Source of the DNA: Microbulbifer variabilis
GTDB lineage: Bacteria > Pseudomonadota > Gammaproteobacteria > Pseudomonadales > Cellvibrionaceae
Assembly: GCF_023716485.1 (NCBI RefSeq)
Contig: NZ_CP092418.1
Location: 4,434,501 to 4,498,500, forward strand
Length of the DNA: 64,000 bases
Direction: 5' to 3'
The notes under the pieces are model-generated. The model ran no database searches. It was not told the origin of the DNA and saw nothing but the letters and a program-made list of their open reading frames with translations. Each line of letters begins with the position of its first letter. Position 1 is the first letter of the stretch. Below are positions 35,499 through 47,356 of the stretch, one piece after another. The position numbers and the translations under genes are program-made.

Positions 35499-35930
35499 CT
35501 AAGGCCTACAATACTGGAAGCATATTTCCACATGATCTTTATTAATTGGAATATGAGCATCTGCATACCATTCCGGCTTATGCCCATACCAACCACCAGC
35601 TCTAGCGACAAGGTTATTCCTATTCATACCGCCACCAGTAGCCACGTAATTTGTCCATGTTTCCGAGTATAGAGCTACATTCGTAAAATTAGGTTTAAAT
35701 CGACCAACAGGATCAGCTGTAATTAGGTGATCTACACGATGGCCAGCAGCGATTACTCTTGCGGCAGAATTACCACCATAACTATGACCAATTACTGTTA
35801 GCGAATATTCAGAATTATTTTCATCAATCCAAGCAGCTAATTCTTTCTTCTGATGATGCTCGAAATATATATCTCCTTCTTTGCCATAAGCTTCATACAT
35901 GCTTTTAACAAATTCATTTTTATCATCCAT
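35499..35930 (-). CDS. decapitated alpha/beta hydrolase, orphan lipase-like RHS tip
   Basis: Serine hydrolase domain with nucleophile Ser50 in GHSYGG and downstream LITADPVGRFKP and ADAHIPINKDHVE, the pattern of lipase-type effector tips with Asp and His partners. The 143-residue reading starts at ATG 35930, yet the same frame is open upstream to 36032 and encodes a plausible continuation (NGKLRYDWPRGDVFAQKG) without any ATG, GTG or TTG. The gene therefore looks cut off from a longer carrier such as an RHS protein. Activity is uncertain. It is followed by a lipoprotein. Confidence 0.7.
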   Translation of the reverse strand: MDDKNEFVKSMYEAYGKEGDIYFEHHQKKELAAWIDENNSEYSLTVIGHSYGGNSAARVIAAGHRVDHLITADPVGRFKPNFTNVALYSETWTNYVATGGGMNRNNLVARAGGWYGHKPEWYADAHIPINKDHVEICFQYCRP

Positions 35931-35998
35931 AAAACCGCCAACATAAGCGGTCCTAGATCCCTTTTGTGCAAAGACATCACCCCGAGGCCAGTCGTACC

Positions 35999-36244
35999 TT
36001 AACTTTCCATTTTCCCTAGCACAATCAGCGAGTTAGCAACCATTTTTCCCGGCGCCGCTGGCTCTTCCTCATTTTTTTGCCCCGACGCGGGTTTTACCTT
36101 AGCCGGATGTTTTTCCAGAGGCAACGGTCCCTTCTGTTTAGCCACCAAAAAAAATAAACCCCAGCAAATAAGCTCTGCCGAGGCTTTAAACTTATGATGA
36201 TAGCGAGTCAGGGAAGCGAAATATCGTTTCAACTTTTCACTCAA
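35999..36244 (-). CDS. doubtful small ORF, possibly a transposase or membrane remnant
   Basis: An 81-residue frame that would need a TTG start with no ribosome-binding site. It holds one hydrophobic stretch (AELICWGLFFLVA) and a Lys/Pro-rich tail. RYFASLTRYHHKF resembles, weakly, the end of IS5-type transposases, but I cannot confirm it. It overlaps the upstream extension of the lipase-like frame. Probably not functional. Confidence 0.25.
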   Translation of the reverse strand: MSEKLKRYFASLTRYHHKFKASAELICWGLFFLVAKQKGPLPLEKHPAKVKPASGQKNEEEPAAPGKMVANSLIVLGKMES

Positions 36245-36264
36245 ACTTCAAACACACACCATTC

Positions 36265-36741
36265 CTATATTTTACATTCAACATAGGAATCAGGGTGCAG
36301 TTTTAGAGGCTTCTCACTTCCTCCTATATCACCATTAATATTTTCATTTTTAAACATTAAATACGCACGTGAGTACCCAACCCCAACCTCTAGAATATTG
36401 TAGGGTTCAGTAAAAAGCTTATCCTTCCTATCAGTCTTAATAACTAATTGCACATTTCTCTCTATGATCCCCAGGTCATTAAGAGCTGTCTTAAACGGAA
36501 TATCAAGCTCCTCTACATTGAATACAACTCCTGCAGTTTTTTTGAGGCCATGCCGAACTCTAGGCTGATTAAAATATCTAGACAACTCTAACCTAACCAT
36601 CTCATTCAGTTCATCATCACTTGATATATTTTCTAGCACCCTACATGAGTTAGCCAGACGATAATCACCATATAAAAATACCAAACCCATTACTATAAAT
36701 GCAGAAATAGCCGAATAATAAATTATTTTATTCTTCATCAT
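36265..36741 (-). CDS. small membrane-anchored protein, candidate RHS immunity gene
   Basis: 158 residues with one N-terminal membrane helix (about 8-24) and a soluble C-terminal part of no recognised family. The start overlaps the rhs stop by four bases (ATGA), so translation is coupled to that of the RHS tip. This is the position expected for the cognate immunity gene of the variable tip. A second ATG three bases on could also be used. Function is inferred from position only. Confidence 0.65.
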   Translation of the reverse strand: MMKNKIIYYSAISAFIVMGLVFLYGDYRLANSCRVLENISSDDELNEMVRLELSRYFNQPRVRHGLKKTAGVVFNVEELDIPFKTALNDLGIIERNVQLVIKTDRKDKLFTEPYNILEVGVGYSRAYLMFKNENINGDIGGSEKPLKLHPDSYVECKI

Positions 36742-39700
36742 TTTTGCTGCTGCTTATAATATTCATGCCCATAACCACCCCAATAAGCCCCAGAGAACAT
36801 TTGCCCATAATTATGAAGCCCTTCTCCAAGCATTAGCTGCCGCGAGTTCCACATTGTGGATTGAAATGCAACCATCCCTAGAGAATGTCCGTAATGTGCC
36901 GCCATCATGCCCACTGAAATATAATTAAAGTCTCCGCCATTAACTGGGCCAACCCCTTCCAAAATAAAAGTACTAGTAGCTAAGCCATCTTCATATATAA
37001 ATGTATCTGCATTGATAAAATCGCCTAAATATGATGACAGCGATTTATCAGTATTTAACGCCTGCATAAACTCAAAAGCCAAAATAGCTTCCTGATCTAA
37101 CTTACTCAGGTAGATCGAGCCATTTGGATTTGAAACTGCAGAACCATGAACCTTTCGCCTAACTGCTGAATGATTTGCAATAATTTGCTTTCGATCAAGT
37201 GTATCCTTTTGTGCATCCTCATGGTCCCCATCCCAATTCATCGCATACTGCATCGCCGCAGTAATCGCTCCATTTGCAAACTTGCCTCCACTTAACTCCG
37301 AAGTGGTGCCACCAACCATCATACTGGCAAAGATCTGCATGGATTTCGGCAACTTGCCGATCGCCGGTGATAACCCTTTGGTGAGGGCCGCAGAGACAAA
37401 TCCGTGTCCAAACTTACCGCCCTGTAATTTCTCAGCAATACCGCCCACCAGGCCATGCGCCACCACCATAGTGGCATAGACCTCCTTAGAGACCCACACC
37501 TTCTTACCAACCTGCACCGCCCCAGCGGTATTAGCCCCTACCCCATTGGCCGCGCCATAATTGCCGATCGCTTCATAAGCTTTCGCTGAGGCGAAGGAGA
37601 TTGCGGCAGCCTTGACCCCTTGCATCAATGCTTGCTGAGTTGAAGCTCCAGAACCTTTGGCATAGATCGCGGTGGCTGCACCGTAGGCAGCGGGATGGAT
37701 GCAAGCAGCAGCAATTGCTGCTGCTTGCATAATCTGCGGAAGGTTTTCCCGAAATGACCAGTAGCCGGTAGGATCGGTAAAGGCCATGGGATTGTTGCGT
37801 ACATAGCTGTAGCGATTGTACCCCTGGCTGTTGGTGGCCCCATCGATTTGCGGGTCGGCCTGCACAAAGCGGCCTAATACCGGGTCGTAAATACGACCGT
37901 TCATATGGATCAGGCCCACCTCATCGAGGGATTCGTGCCCGGTAAAGCCGCGCGGCGTGATTGCCAGGATATTGCTGAGGGCGTCGCCGTCCAGGGCACT
38001 CTGCCAGTCCTGGGCATTACGCCGCTGGCCCCAGGGGTCAAAGCTCAACTGCTCGACAACCAGCCCGGCTTCATCCGTCACTGCATCCAGCGAGCCCAGG
38101 TGGTCCCTGAGCAGGTAGCGGTTTTTGGTTGTGCTCAGGTAATCCGTTGCATGCTCGCCTTCGCGATTGCCGGCGAACCTGTCCGCCTGCCACTGGCGCA
38201 AGTCGGTGTCGTACTTTTCCGTGGTCAGGACAAACCCTGCAATCGTGCGGCGGATCTCGGTGGAGCCGTTTTTATAGACTTTTTCCACATTGCCCAGGTA
38301 CAGGGTCTCCGTCACTGCGCCGTTGGCATCATCAATGCGCTTCCAGCGCTCGCGCCCGGGGCCGTAGCGGAATTGGGTTCTGTGGTTGCCTTTATCGATA
38401 CTGAGCGGCTTGTTAAACACGCTGTAACGCAGGGATCGGCCCGTGCTATCCGCAATCAGGTTACCGTTGTTGTCGTAGTGGTAGCTGGTGGTGACACTGC
38501 CATTATCGGTTTCACAGACCGCGTGGGGGCCGTAGCTGCTCGCGCACTGGGCGCCGTAGCGATAGTTGCCCACACCGGTTTTGCTGAGAATATTGCCGCT
38601 GGTGGAATAGCCGACTCCTACTTGACTGCTACCATCGGCACTTTTCAGCGATACTCCAGTAAGGCGGTTGAGGCCGTCATAGCTAAAGTCCTCGCGCAGG
38701 GCCTTTTCCGCACCGGCTTCACCAGAGTAATCCTCGCGATAGTCCAGGTTGCCGTTAGCCAGCCAGTTAAACTGAAGCTTCTGCACATTGCCCAGCCCAG
38801 GCATTAGGCCGCTGTCGATACCCTGCAGGCGGTTACTGACAGGATCATAATTCTGCACAACCGTGAGACCATTACCCAGTAGGGTTTGGGTACTGTTACC
38901 GCGAGCATCCATACCCTGAAGTTGGTAATAACGCTGGCCTGTGCTGCCTGCGATATAGTCGGGGCTGGTCACTTCGGTAATATAGCCCCACTGCGGATGG
39001 TAGTGATTCCAGATGCCCTTGGTATAGGAGGCATCGATCGCTGCCATCTCGTTAGCAGTGTCATAGCTGAGCTTCACCCGACCAAAGCTGTCGTACTCCA
39101 GCTTCTGCCAGTGATCGCCGTCCGCACCGGCATCCCCCAAGATGGTGATGGTTTCTTCCGGTCGCGCATAAAAGTCGTAGCCAAGCATTCGGGCGTAGCT
39201 GAGCTGGTCAAAGTCTACGGTACAGTTACTGGCAATAGGCGCACTGCTCTCGGCGACAAACACCAGCTTGCCCGCAGCATAGGATACTTTACTGCAGTCC
39301 GGGTCGCGGTCGTAATACCAGCGCGTGGCCTTTTCCAGGGCGCCACCAGCTTTGCGATCCTCCCGGTAAATCATGCGACCTAGGGCGTCGTAGTGCATCT
39401 CCTGGTAATTGCCTTCGGCATCGGTCTGCCGCTGCAACTCGCCAAATCCGGTATAGATGTAATCCCAGCGCCCCTTGTCGGGATCAACCATGTAGTCTTT
39501 GCGCCCGAGCGCATCGTAATGGAGCTGGATTGTAATATTGGCCCCCTGCTCCATATCCACAGTGGTGGTATGGGTCAGATTGCCCTGGATATCGTACTGG
39601 TAGGTGACAGTATTGCCGGCATTGTCCGTCACCTTCAGCAATTCACCCAGCACATTGCGATCCTGGTACTTGGTCTGGTTACAGCCGCTGCCACCGGAAG

Positions 39701-42700
39701 TTGTCGTACTGGTGCGTGCTGTGCCGTCACTTTGCAGCTGGTCGTAAGTGACCGTGATATCACACTGATTGCCGGGCACATCGGTATGCTCAGTGCGCCC
39801 GAGCAAGTCGTAATCAAACTTGGTCCAAGCGGCCGTATCACCAGAAAAGTAAGGCAGGCTCTGGCGATCAACATGGCCTAGTTCATCGTACTCCTTGTCT
39901 TCAAAAATCCAGCGACCAGCAAATCCGGTGCGGCTACTGCGCAGCTGCCGCCCCAGCTTGTCAAAATACTCAACTGTAGTGCTGCTATTGAAGGTTGTGG
40001 TGGTGATTTTATAAGCCGCGCCCGCAGGGCCATTGCTACAGCCTGCGATAGCACAATCCGCTGCCAGGGTTTTGTTAAAAGCTCCTGTCTCAACCCATTT
40101 AAAGTAAGATTTACCAAAATCGGAGTAAGCGGTACCCGCGAGTACACCATTAATATCGGCGACGACCTGCGCCTTACCATAATGAGTAAAGCTGGAGGCA
40201 AAGGATGTTACCTGCCCGAGGGCATTCTCTTCTGCAACCAGGTAGCGACCTGCGGTGTCATAGTGCCACTTGGTAGTACGATCCTGCTCTCCCTGAGCGC
40301 TTGATGTCGCTGATACTTTATTACCAAATTTGTCATACCCATAAGCAGTAGTTACCGAGAGAGCCGGGTTATCCGGTTCTATGGTTTCGCTCTTGAGCAG
40401 ACCACTGTCAGGATCGTAGGTAAAGGCCGATATACGGGTTTCCGCGGGTAATCCAGTCAATGGCTTAGTGGTAGTCACCTCCGTACGAGTCAAACGTCCC
40501 AGATGCCAGAGCCCAGCATTGTTGTCATAGGTATTCTGAGTGGCTTTTCTGGATAGAAGCCGATCTAGGCCATCATAATTTTCAATCTGCAATGAAGAGA
40601 TATTGCCGAATTTACGATCATCACCTGAGTTGTAGGTCGTTGTGGTAACCGTCTTCTGTGCTTTTTCCAGGTTCAGAGTAAAACTGGTTTCGGTGGCGGT
40701 ACGCACATAAGGTAAAACGGTTCCCGGTACCGGTACAAAACTATCCAGCGTATTCACCGCTGTAGAGATCAGCTTTGAAGACGGATCATCAATCTCACAG
40801 CTCACCAGCTTCGTAGGCTCCAGGCACTTGGCTGTACTCGCCGGCATGCCGACAAACGGATAATCCTGGCGATACACGGTGGTAGTTACCACCCCTGTTT
40901 GCTCATCAATAGAGGAAACTTTCTCGAAACCGAGATGACCGCGTCCACCAGCCTGGATTCGGGCCGCCTCATATTTATAAGACACTGCAACCTGATGACT
41001 GGTATCGGCTGCAATCGGCGCCGTACTCTCAACTCGGGAGACCAAAAAGCTCGGAGCAATCAGATCTACAATACCGGAGCCACTGCCAAACTCCAGGGCT
41101 GCAGCGCCGGTACCCTTGATGTAAGTGTGCTTTGCCGAAGCCCCCGGTAAATTCATTCTACGGTAGTGAATATCAGTCACCGAACCCAGACCATGGGTAA
41201 TCTTGGTGATTTCGTCCGTGGGCTCCAGGTTGTTAGCGGAATCATGATAAGCCACGATGTCGCTATGCTCTCCGCTATTGCTATATCTCAGCTGCATATG
41301 ACTAGCGAACCCATCCCCCTCCAGATCCAGAAAGAAGTGCGCATAATTACGATCAGCTTGAGGAGAAAAATCATATCCAGGTGCGGCGAACAGTTCCTCA
41401 CGCTCAAAGCGGTCTCCATCCCAATAGTGGCGTACCATCTTAGGGGTGCTCAGGGTAGTGTCGACAGCCATCATGTCGAGCACCCCATCGCCATCGTAAT
41501 CGGTGAAAGCTATAGGTTGGCCAGCGGGAATCGTATGATTACTAGCAATAAATCTTAAGCCAGTATTGATATTCGCATACCAATTTCCCTGTGCTTTGCT
41601 TTTATATAAATAATCGGTTAAACCATCGCCGTTGATATCTGCAGGCAATAATTCTGAACCACTGGGATCAGCAGAATAAGCTATCTCGTAATCGCCCCAA
41701 CTGGTTTCAACAAAACTTCCACCTTCCGTATGGAGAAGCATCCATAGGTGTGTGTCGTTGGTGGAATCACAGACCCCGTCTATCCGTCCAACTGGTGTAC
41801 ACTTCCAATGAATTCTCGCATACAGGTCGACACGGCCGTCGCCATTAAAGTCGGCTAAGCGGGTGCCGGCCAGGCTAATATCTGGCCAGAAGTCTCCACT
41901 CTCAATATCACCCAATTTCTCCAGGGAATCCCCAAACACCAGTGGGAACGTCTTCTCTTTTGGATTGAATCGGTACCCACCGGCACCGTCACGCTGCATA
42001 GAATGAATAACCAGCTTGGGCAAATCCCCTCCGGGCACTCCAGCAACAAGACGCACCAAATCTGGGAGACCGTCACCATCAATATCTTGTAAAAGGGAAT
42101 TGCTTGTACCCTTGGCTGGTATCCCAGTATCGATCGGCGTGCTGGAAAAACCTGCTCCTGAATAACGGTGTACTTTCCAGTTGCTATCGGTAGCAACAAT
42201 GAGGTCCAACTTCCCTGTGCCAAAGTAATCCGCCAAGTGCCAAGACATAGGCTGATCAACGTGGTTTTTGGGCAATTTTATATCCCCCGCATCCACATAA
42301 TTAAGGCGATAGTTGCCAAGATAGCTTTCTGCAGTTGCTACGCTAACGAAGTAATCACTGCCACTACTATTTCGACGCACCCAAGTCAGATCCTCGTGTC
42401 CATCACCGTCCACATCGGCTGAGCGCGGGGAGTAGAAGCTAGCGGTTAAATCTTGATTACCGCTAGTGAAATCTTCAGATTTATCGCCATAGCCAATATT
42501 TGGTTGACTCCAATTAAAGGTGGTCGGAGCCAGGCAATTTGCCCCCACGCACTCCTGAATAGATTCAAGTAAGGATCGCCCCGTACTCGCACTGGCGATA
42601 TAGCCAAGCTTGTAAGTGCGAAGCTCTTTGTTCTCAGAGTAAGAGGTTATGGTAGCCAGGCGCTTGGTTTGAGAGGTGACAGTGCCAAGCCAATAACCGG

Positions 42701-45700
42701 AAGAAGTATCGGCTCTGCTATCACTGTAGTGAAATTCAATACGGTTTGAGGCAGCCACCCCATCGTTGCTCGCATACTCTATGCGATTAATCAGGTGCTC
42801 CCCTTTTGCTACATCTTTTTGGTAGTGATAAGAAATCGTGTTACCGACACTGTCACTGAAAGTCGACTGGGCCCACATCAACTTCACTGCACTATTCCTG
42901 CCAACACCAGTCAAATAGCTGTCAGTCGTTACACCATAATAGGAGATTGAGCCATCCTTACGGCGCACCTCAAAATAGTCCGGGCCATTACGGTCTCCGA
43001 ACTGTGTTACCAGTGTGAATGAGTCCACCGCTGTTCGATATTCGGTGCCAGCTTCACCGTAAGCCCCAGAGGTTGCCACCAGTCGCTGGCCATCCAGACA
43101 AAAGCGGTCTCCCAATCCAAGCGAAAGGTCATTATCAAACCCATCTTGTTCCCGCGTCATTCGGCAGCGAATAATGGTTGAAAGGCCCGAGATACCCCAG
43201 CCTACACCAGCAGGTCCATTACCACCCGATCCCGCGTAACTGAGCGCAATTTTCGGAGCAACATCACCGGAAGCTGGCCCGGTAAGAATCGGTATTGAAT
43301 AGGATGGCGTTCCCGATTCTGTCACTCTGAATTGCCCGGCGGTTTCACCCACCAAGTCAGAAGCCACCACCTCTGAACTCGCTGCTGAAGGGATATTGAT
43401 TGCTGACGGTGCCTCCCCCGATGGAAGGGGGCTTGGGTTCTGGTTATTAACAACCTTCACCGGTTGCGATTCGGTCGGACCATTACAAACTTCGAAATCG
43501 CCCTGTTTATTACAGGCCCAAACCCGGAATTTATATTGGCCGTTCTCAAGACCGGCGATGGCGGTCGTATTACCGGCGCCTCGGTAGCTGAGAATAGCTT
43601 GGTCTAAAACCTGAGGATCAACCTGCTGACCGCTGGATATACTATCGTTCGTCCAGGCAGTTTGCCCTGAATCTACATCGTAACTGCCCTGCTCCAGATA
43701 AAACTGTACGACTCTATTAGCTGGATTACTCCAGATCACTTCCACTTTGCCATCGTAGATCACCGCTGGGGTCGCACTAATGGACTCTATAGATCCCGGC
43801 CTATGGGCCACGTGTAGTGATTCGGCCGAGGAATAGCCGGAACAGGCTCTAGGGTTACAAGCTTCAACCTGGTAACTGTGAGTGCCATCATCCTTGCCGT
43901 TAACCGTATAGGTCGTCGAGGAGGAGTCACCGTCCTCTCCCAGAACAACCTTGCCATTTTCCTTGAGCACAAAGGTTCCATGGGGAGCATCCAGGTACTG
44001 ACCCACTTGATAGCGCCAGGAAACGCTGTAGTTGCCCGAAGTACTATTTTCAAGTGGTTCAATTGTTGGGGCACTCGGTAGTGGCACATGCCACACCTGA
44101 ACTTTTACGGTATCACTCCAGGCGCTCAAATCGCAGTCAAAATAGCTATTACAGCCGCGAACACGATAGTAATAGGTTCCATCCTCTTTTCCGCTAAATG
44201 ATGCCCCAAGGGTCTGGGTCACGGCGCTGTTAAAGTCGCCCGTGGCAGACTCCTGATATTCCCAGTATTCAATAAAGTCCCCTGGGTTTTCGGCAATCTG
44301 AAAAGAGTAATTTCCGTCCCAATCATATCCTTTATAGTCAGTCTCTCCGTGTTCAAGGCTAACTATCGCTTTAACCGGAGGATAGATAATCCTACCGTAG
44401 ACACGCTCTTCGCCTCCAAGAGGCAGTGATACCCACTCCGAATTTTCATTAGCCTGGGCATGGGCAGCTTCAAGGTGGAAAGAAATTTGTCCTGGTTTTA
44501 AAAAAGGGCCAACCTGACATCCACCTTCAGCGCCCTCGCACATGTAGTTAGAGCCATTTTTTACTTGGCTGGATACCACTCGAACCTTGGCCGTACCGCC
44601 GCCAAAACTCCAACTGAGGCTGAACTTACCATCGGTAGAAATACTCGGAGAAAGGAACAACAGTGGGTGCTGGTAAGTCAACGAGGTACGCCAACCACTG
44701 CATGCCCTCCCCGCAGGCTCCACATTGCATGACTTGACTCTAAAGACGTAACGGCCTGCACTAACGCCTGCGACTGTCGCCGTTAAAGCACTTCCGCGAT
44801 ACTGTTCTTCCCAGGCACCATCAGCCGTTTCTAATTCGAGTACAAACTCGTCGTTGTTACCCTCTCCCGCTTCCCAGTAAACCGAGATTTCATCCGCGCT
44901 AGAGCCAGCCTCGACTTCAATAGTGCGCGGAACAGCAGGTGCTAGTATCACGTCTACGAAGGATGTAACCCCCGCGGTAGAACAATCGCCACTGATACAG
45001 CCTCGCACCTGGTACCCATAACGGCCAGACTCTGATTGAGTCACGGTAACGCTATTGGTATTGATATCCTGCCAAGGGCCAGCGTTAACCCGGTATTGGT
45101 AGTGATCAATCGTAAACGGCGCGGGATCCCAAGAGACGGCATATTGGCCATTCGTACTGACTTCGGGATTGATAGCGGCTGTGCGAGCATTCAAGCGCTT
45201 GACAACTTTACTGCCCAGAGTCCCGGTGCAACCATAAATTATTGCTCCATCGCTATGGCAGTGCTCCAGTAGATATTGATACTCTCCCTCTCCTCGATCT
45301 TCAATCGGGCCACCGATCGACTCCTGGGTTGGCAACCTGAGATAAGCACGATAAGCCGTTTCCCCCGGCCCCCGTTCACTGATGCGCACAGAGTCCGCTA
45401 AATTTGTCCAGAACAATGTGTAATCTGTCGCTAAAACAGGGCCAGAAATACTGGAGTTCGAAGCGCCTCCATCATAAACAATCTCTGCAGAGGCTGAGTA
45501 AGCTGAGCAGGCAAAATCATTACACGCTCTCACTTGGTAATACCAAGTACCAGTCCTTAAATCACTATCAGGATAAAAAGTCTTATTGGCGGAATACACC
45601 AGCTCCCAAGGACCATCAAAAACCTTTCTTCTTAACTGGTAGGCACTAATCGCTCCAGCAGGCTGGCTCCAGCTAACGACGTTTGACCCACCACTACTCA

Positions 45701-46690
45701 TCGTTGGAATTCCAGGGGTGCCCGGAGGTGTTCGTACTTTCAGCTCTTTACTTTCAGAGCTCGTGTTACAAGACCAATCGTATCCATTACAGGCAAGCAC
45801 TCTAAACTTCCACTCGCCATCAGTTAAACCCTTAACAGACTCACTGAGATCCGTTTGTGAGGTCCCAATACGCAACCAGGAGCCACTATTTTGCTTTTCT
45901 TTTTCGAGATAATAATAAGTGGCATTACCTGAAGGCTTAGCCCAAGTAAGGTTGACTTCGCCATTGCTACTCTGCGTTGAGGAAAGCGTGGGGGCTTGAG
46001 CACTGCCCGGCACCTTGCGATAGAGCATCACATTACTGGCGCTACTGTAATTACCACAGTTATATTCTGGAGAGGCGCCACCGCCTTCACTGAACACCAT
46101 GCAGGATTTTAAAGAGTATGTGTACTGCCCATCACTCGACGGAGCACTAATCTCTATACGAGTAGTCGGCCCTTTTACCTCCCAGGTGCGCCCACTTTGG
46201 TTCTCCTTCAAAAAGAAGGCATTACCGACCCGGGATGACCAAGTGATTGCAACCTTTGAAGCGGCGTGTGTTGAGGGGGCTGTCGGTGCAGTACCTGCTG
46301 AAGGGTAGTTCACAGCTGTCTGTTTCTGTCCACCCGTTGTACAAGACCAACTATAGGTGTTACAGGCTCTTACTTTATATAAATAAGTGCCCTGGCCCTT
46401 ATCTTTTACCGAGAAGCTGCGCGAGGTGCCGGTGTTATGACTTGTCCAACTGGAACCATTGTTACTACTCTCAAGCAGCTCATAATAGGAAACTGTGCCG
46501 GAAGCCGCTGACCAGCTAATACTATAATAACCATTCAGGCTAGTTGTTGGGTTGTTTGGTGTTCCTGGTGTGCCAGGCCTTCGTCTTACCGTAAGGGTAT
46601 TCCCACCATATCTCCAACCACCGCATCCTGAAGCGTTACAGGCCCTAACAGCATAGTTATAAACAGCATCAGTCCGTCCACTTAGCCACT
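36738..46690 (-). CDS. giant SpvB/RHS protein, main part, out of frame with its start
   Basis: Roughly 3,300 codons after the repeat at 46690. Order along the protein: fibronectin-III repeats (to ~43450), SpvB-type domain (43420-42500, with GPAGVGWGISGLS), VCBS/FG-GAP repeats (DVDGDGHEDL, DIDGDGLPDL, DFNGDGRVDL, DINGDGLTDY, DYDGDGVLDM; 42420-41480), YD repeats (40900-38000, YDALGRMI and similar), the conserved NGRIYDPVLGRFVQADPQI core end (37900), and a ~340-residue tail from 37760. The tail has a hydrophobic bridging region and a ~165-residue tip (from about 37235) I do not recognise. FN3 repeats carry ACN...C cysteine pairs. The first in-frame start is a GTG at 46313, which lies inside an FN3 repeat, so it is not the true start. 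Confidence 0.85.
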
Positions 46691-47356
46691 TGCTCCTTGC
46701 TCCTTGCTCCTTGCTGTACCAGAATAAACTGCCACGTATGAGCCTGAGTTTTTCTTTTCTCTCAATTCATATCGAGAAACAATGCCACTAGCAGTACCCC
46801 AGGAAATTGTAAACTCACCATTATTATCGGTTTTGGGTATTGAAACTGAACTGGGAATACCAGGCACAGGTACCTTTACTGTTACGCTAACATCACCTAG
46901 CGATGACAGCCCACCAGCTACCCACTCCTGGATAATTGGGTTCCAAACTTCGCTATAAACTGCGGTAACTGAGTAAGTGTATGTTCCATTTTCTGTATGA
47001 GAGAAGGTCCTACTAGTAACGTTTGATACATGATAGGTACCAATTAGTGTCGATCCCCTTCGGACATTGATCGAATAGTATTCAGCTGATGAGTTATAGG
47101 ACCAACTAATCTTATGTGTGCCTGTAGAGCTGGTTGTGCTTGTATAAACTGCTGCATTAGCGGAACCTCCCCCCAAAAAGAAAAAAATCAGAATTACCAC
47201 AGAAGCAACTATTGTTGCTCGCATTGGCTTAATACCAGTAGAGGCAGACGGACCAGCTACCTTCTGTATAGGACTTTTCGCCTCACTGAACAGATAAAAA
47301 CCCAAATACGGCAGGAGCAAACAAAGGCTTAGAAACATCAAAGAAATACTCAACAT
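46682..47356 (-). CDS. 5' part of the giant RHS gene: Sec signal and first FN3 repeats
   Basis: A 224-codon frame ending in TAA at 46682, after the heptamer repeat. It carries two FN3 repeats and two possible starts. The ATG at 47224 gives a typical Sec signal (MRATIVASVVILIFFFLGGG). The ATG at 47356 adds an extra hydrophobic stretch; neither has a strong ribosome-binding site. If joined to the frame at 36738-46690, the FN3 repeat at the junction aligns exactly with its neighbours (GTARSK... matches GTSRSF...). So this is the N-terminus of the same protein, exported by Sec rather than by a T6SS. Confidence 0.8.
   Translation of the reverse strand: MLSISLMFLSLCLLLPYLGFYLFSEAKSPIQKVAGPSASTGIKPMRATIVASVVILIFFFLGGGSANAAVYTSTTSSTGTHKISWSYNSSAEYYSINVRRGSTLIGTYHVSNVTSRTFSHTENGTYTYSVTAVYSEVWNPIIQEWVAGGLSSLGDVSVTVKVPVPGIPSSVSIPKTDNNGEFTISWGTASGIVSRYELREKKNSGSYVAVYSGTARSKEQGASG
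46690..46715 (+). repeat. 7-bp tandem repeat (TTGCTCC)3 plus TTGCT inside the RHS coding sequence
   Basis: Three full TTGCTCC units plus five bases (minus-strand unit GGAGCAA) within the third FN3 repeat. The unit is not a multiple of three, so copy-number change shifts the frame. Three copies put the downstream protein two bases out of phase; one or four copies restore it. Slipped-strand mispairing at such a repeat is a known phase-variation mechanism. Confidence 0.92.

Noticed and set aside
37905..38807. 300-residue open frame on the plus strand
   Set aside because: It lies entirely opposite the YD-repeat part of rhs, has no domain, and results from codon bias of the real gene.
46311..46313. 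GTG at 46313 as the start of the RHS protein
   Set aside because: It is inside an FN3 repeat that continues upstream in the same frame, with no ribosome-binding site.
36738..47356. RHS protein as a T6SS effector
   Set aside because: It has a Sec signal and FN3/SpvB architecture, and no VgrG, PAAR or adaptor genes occur in the window.
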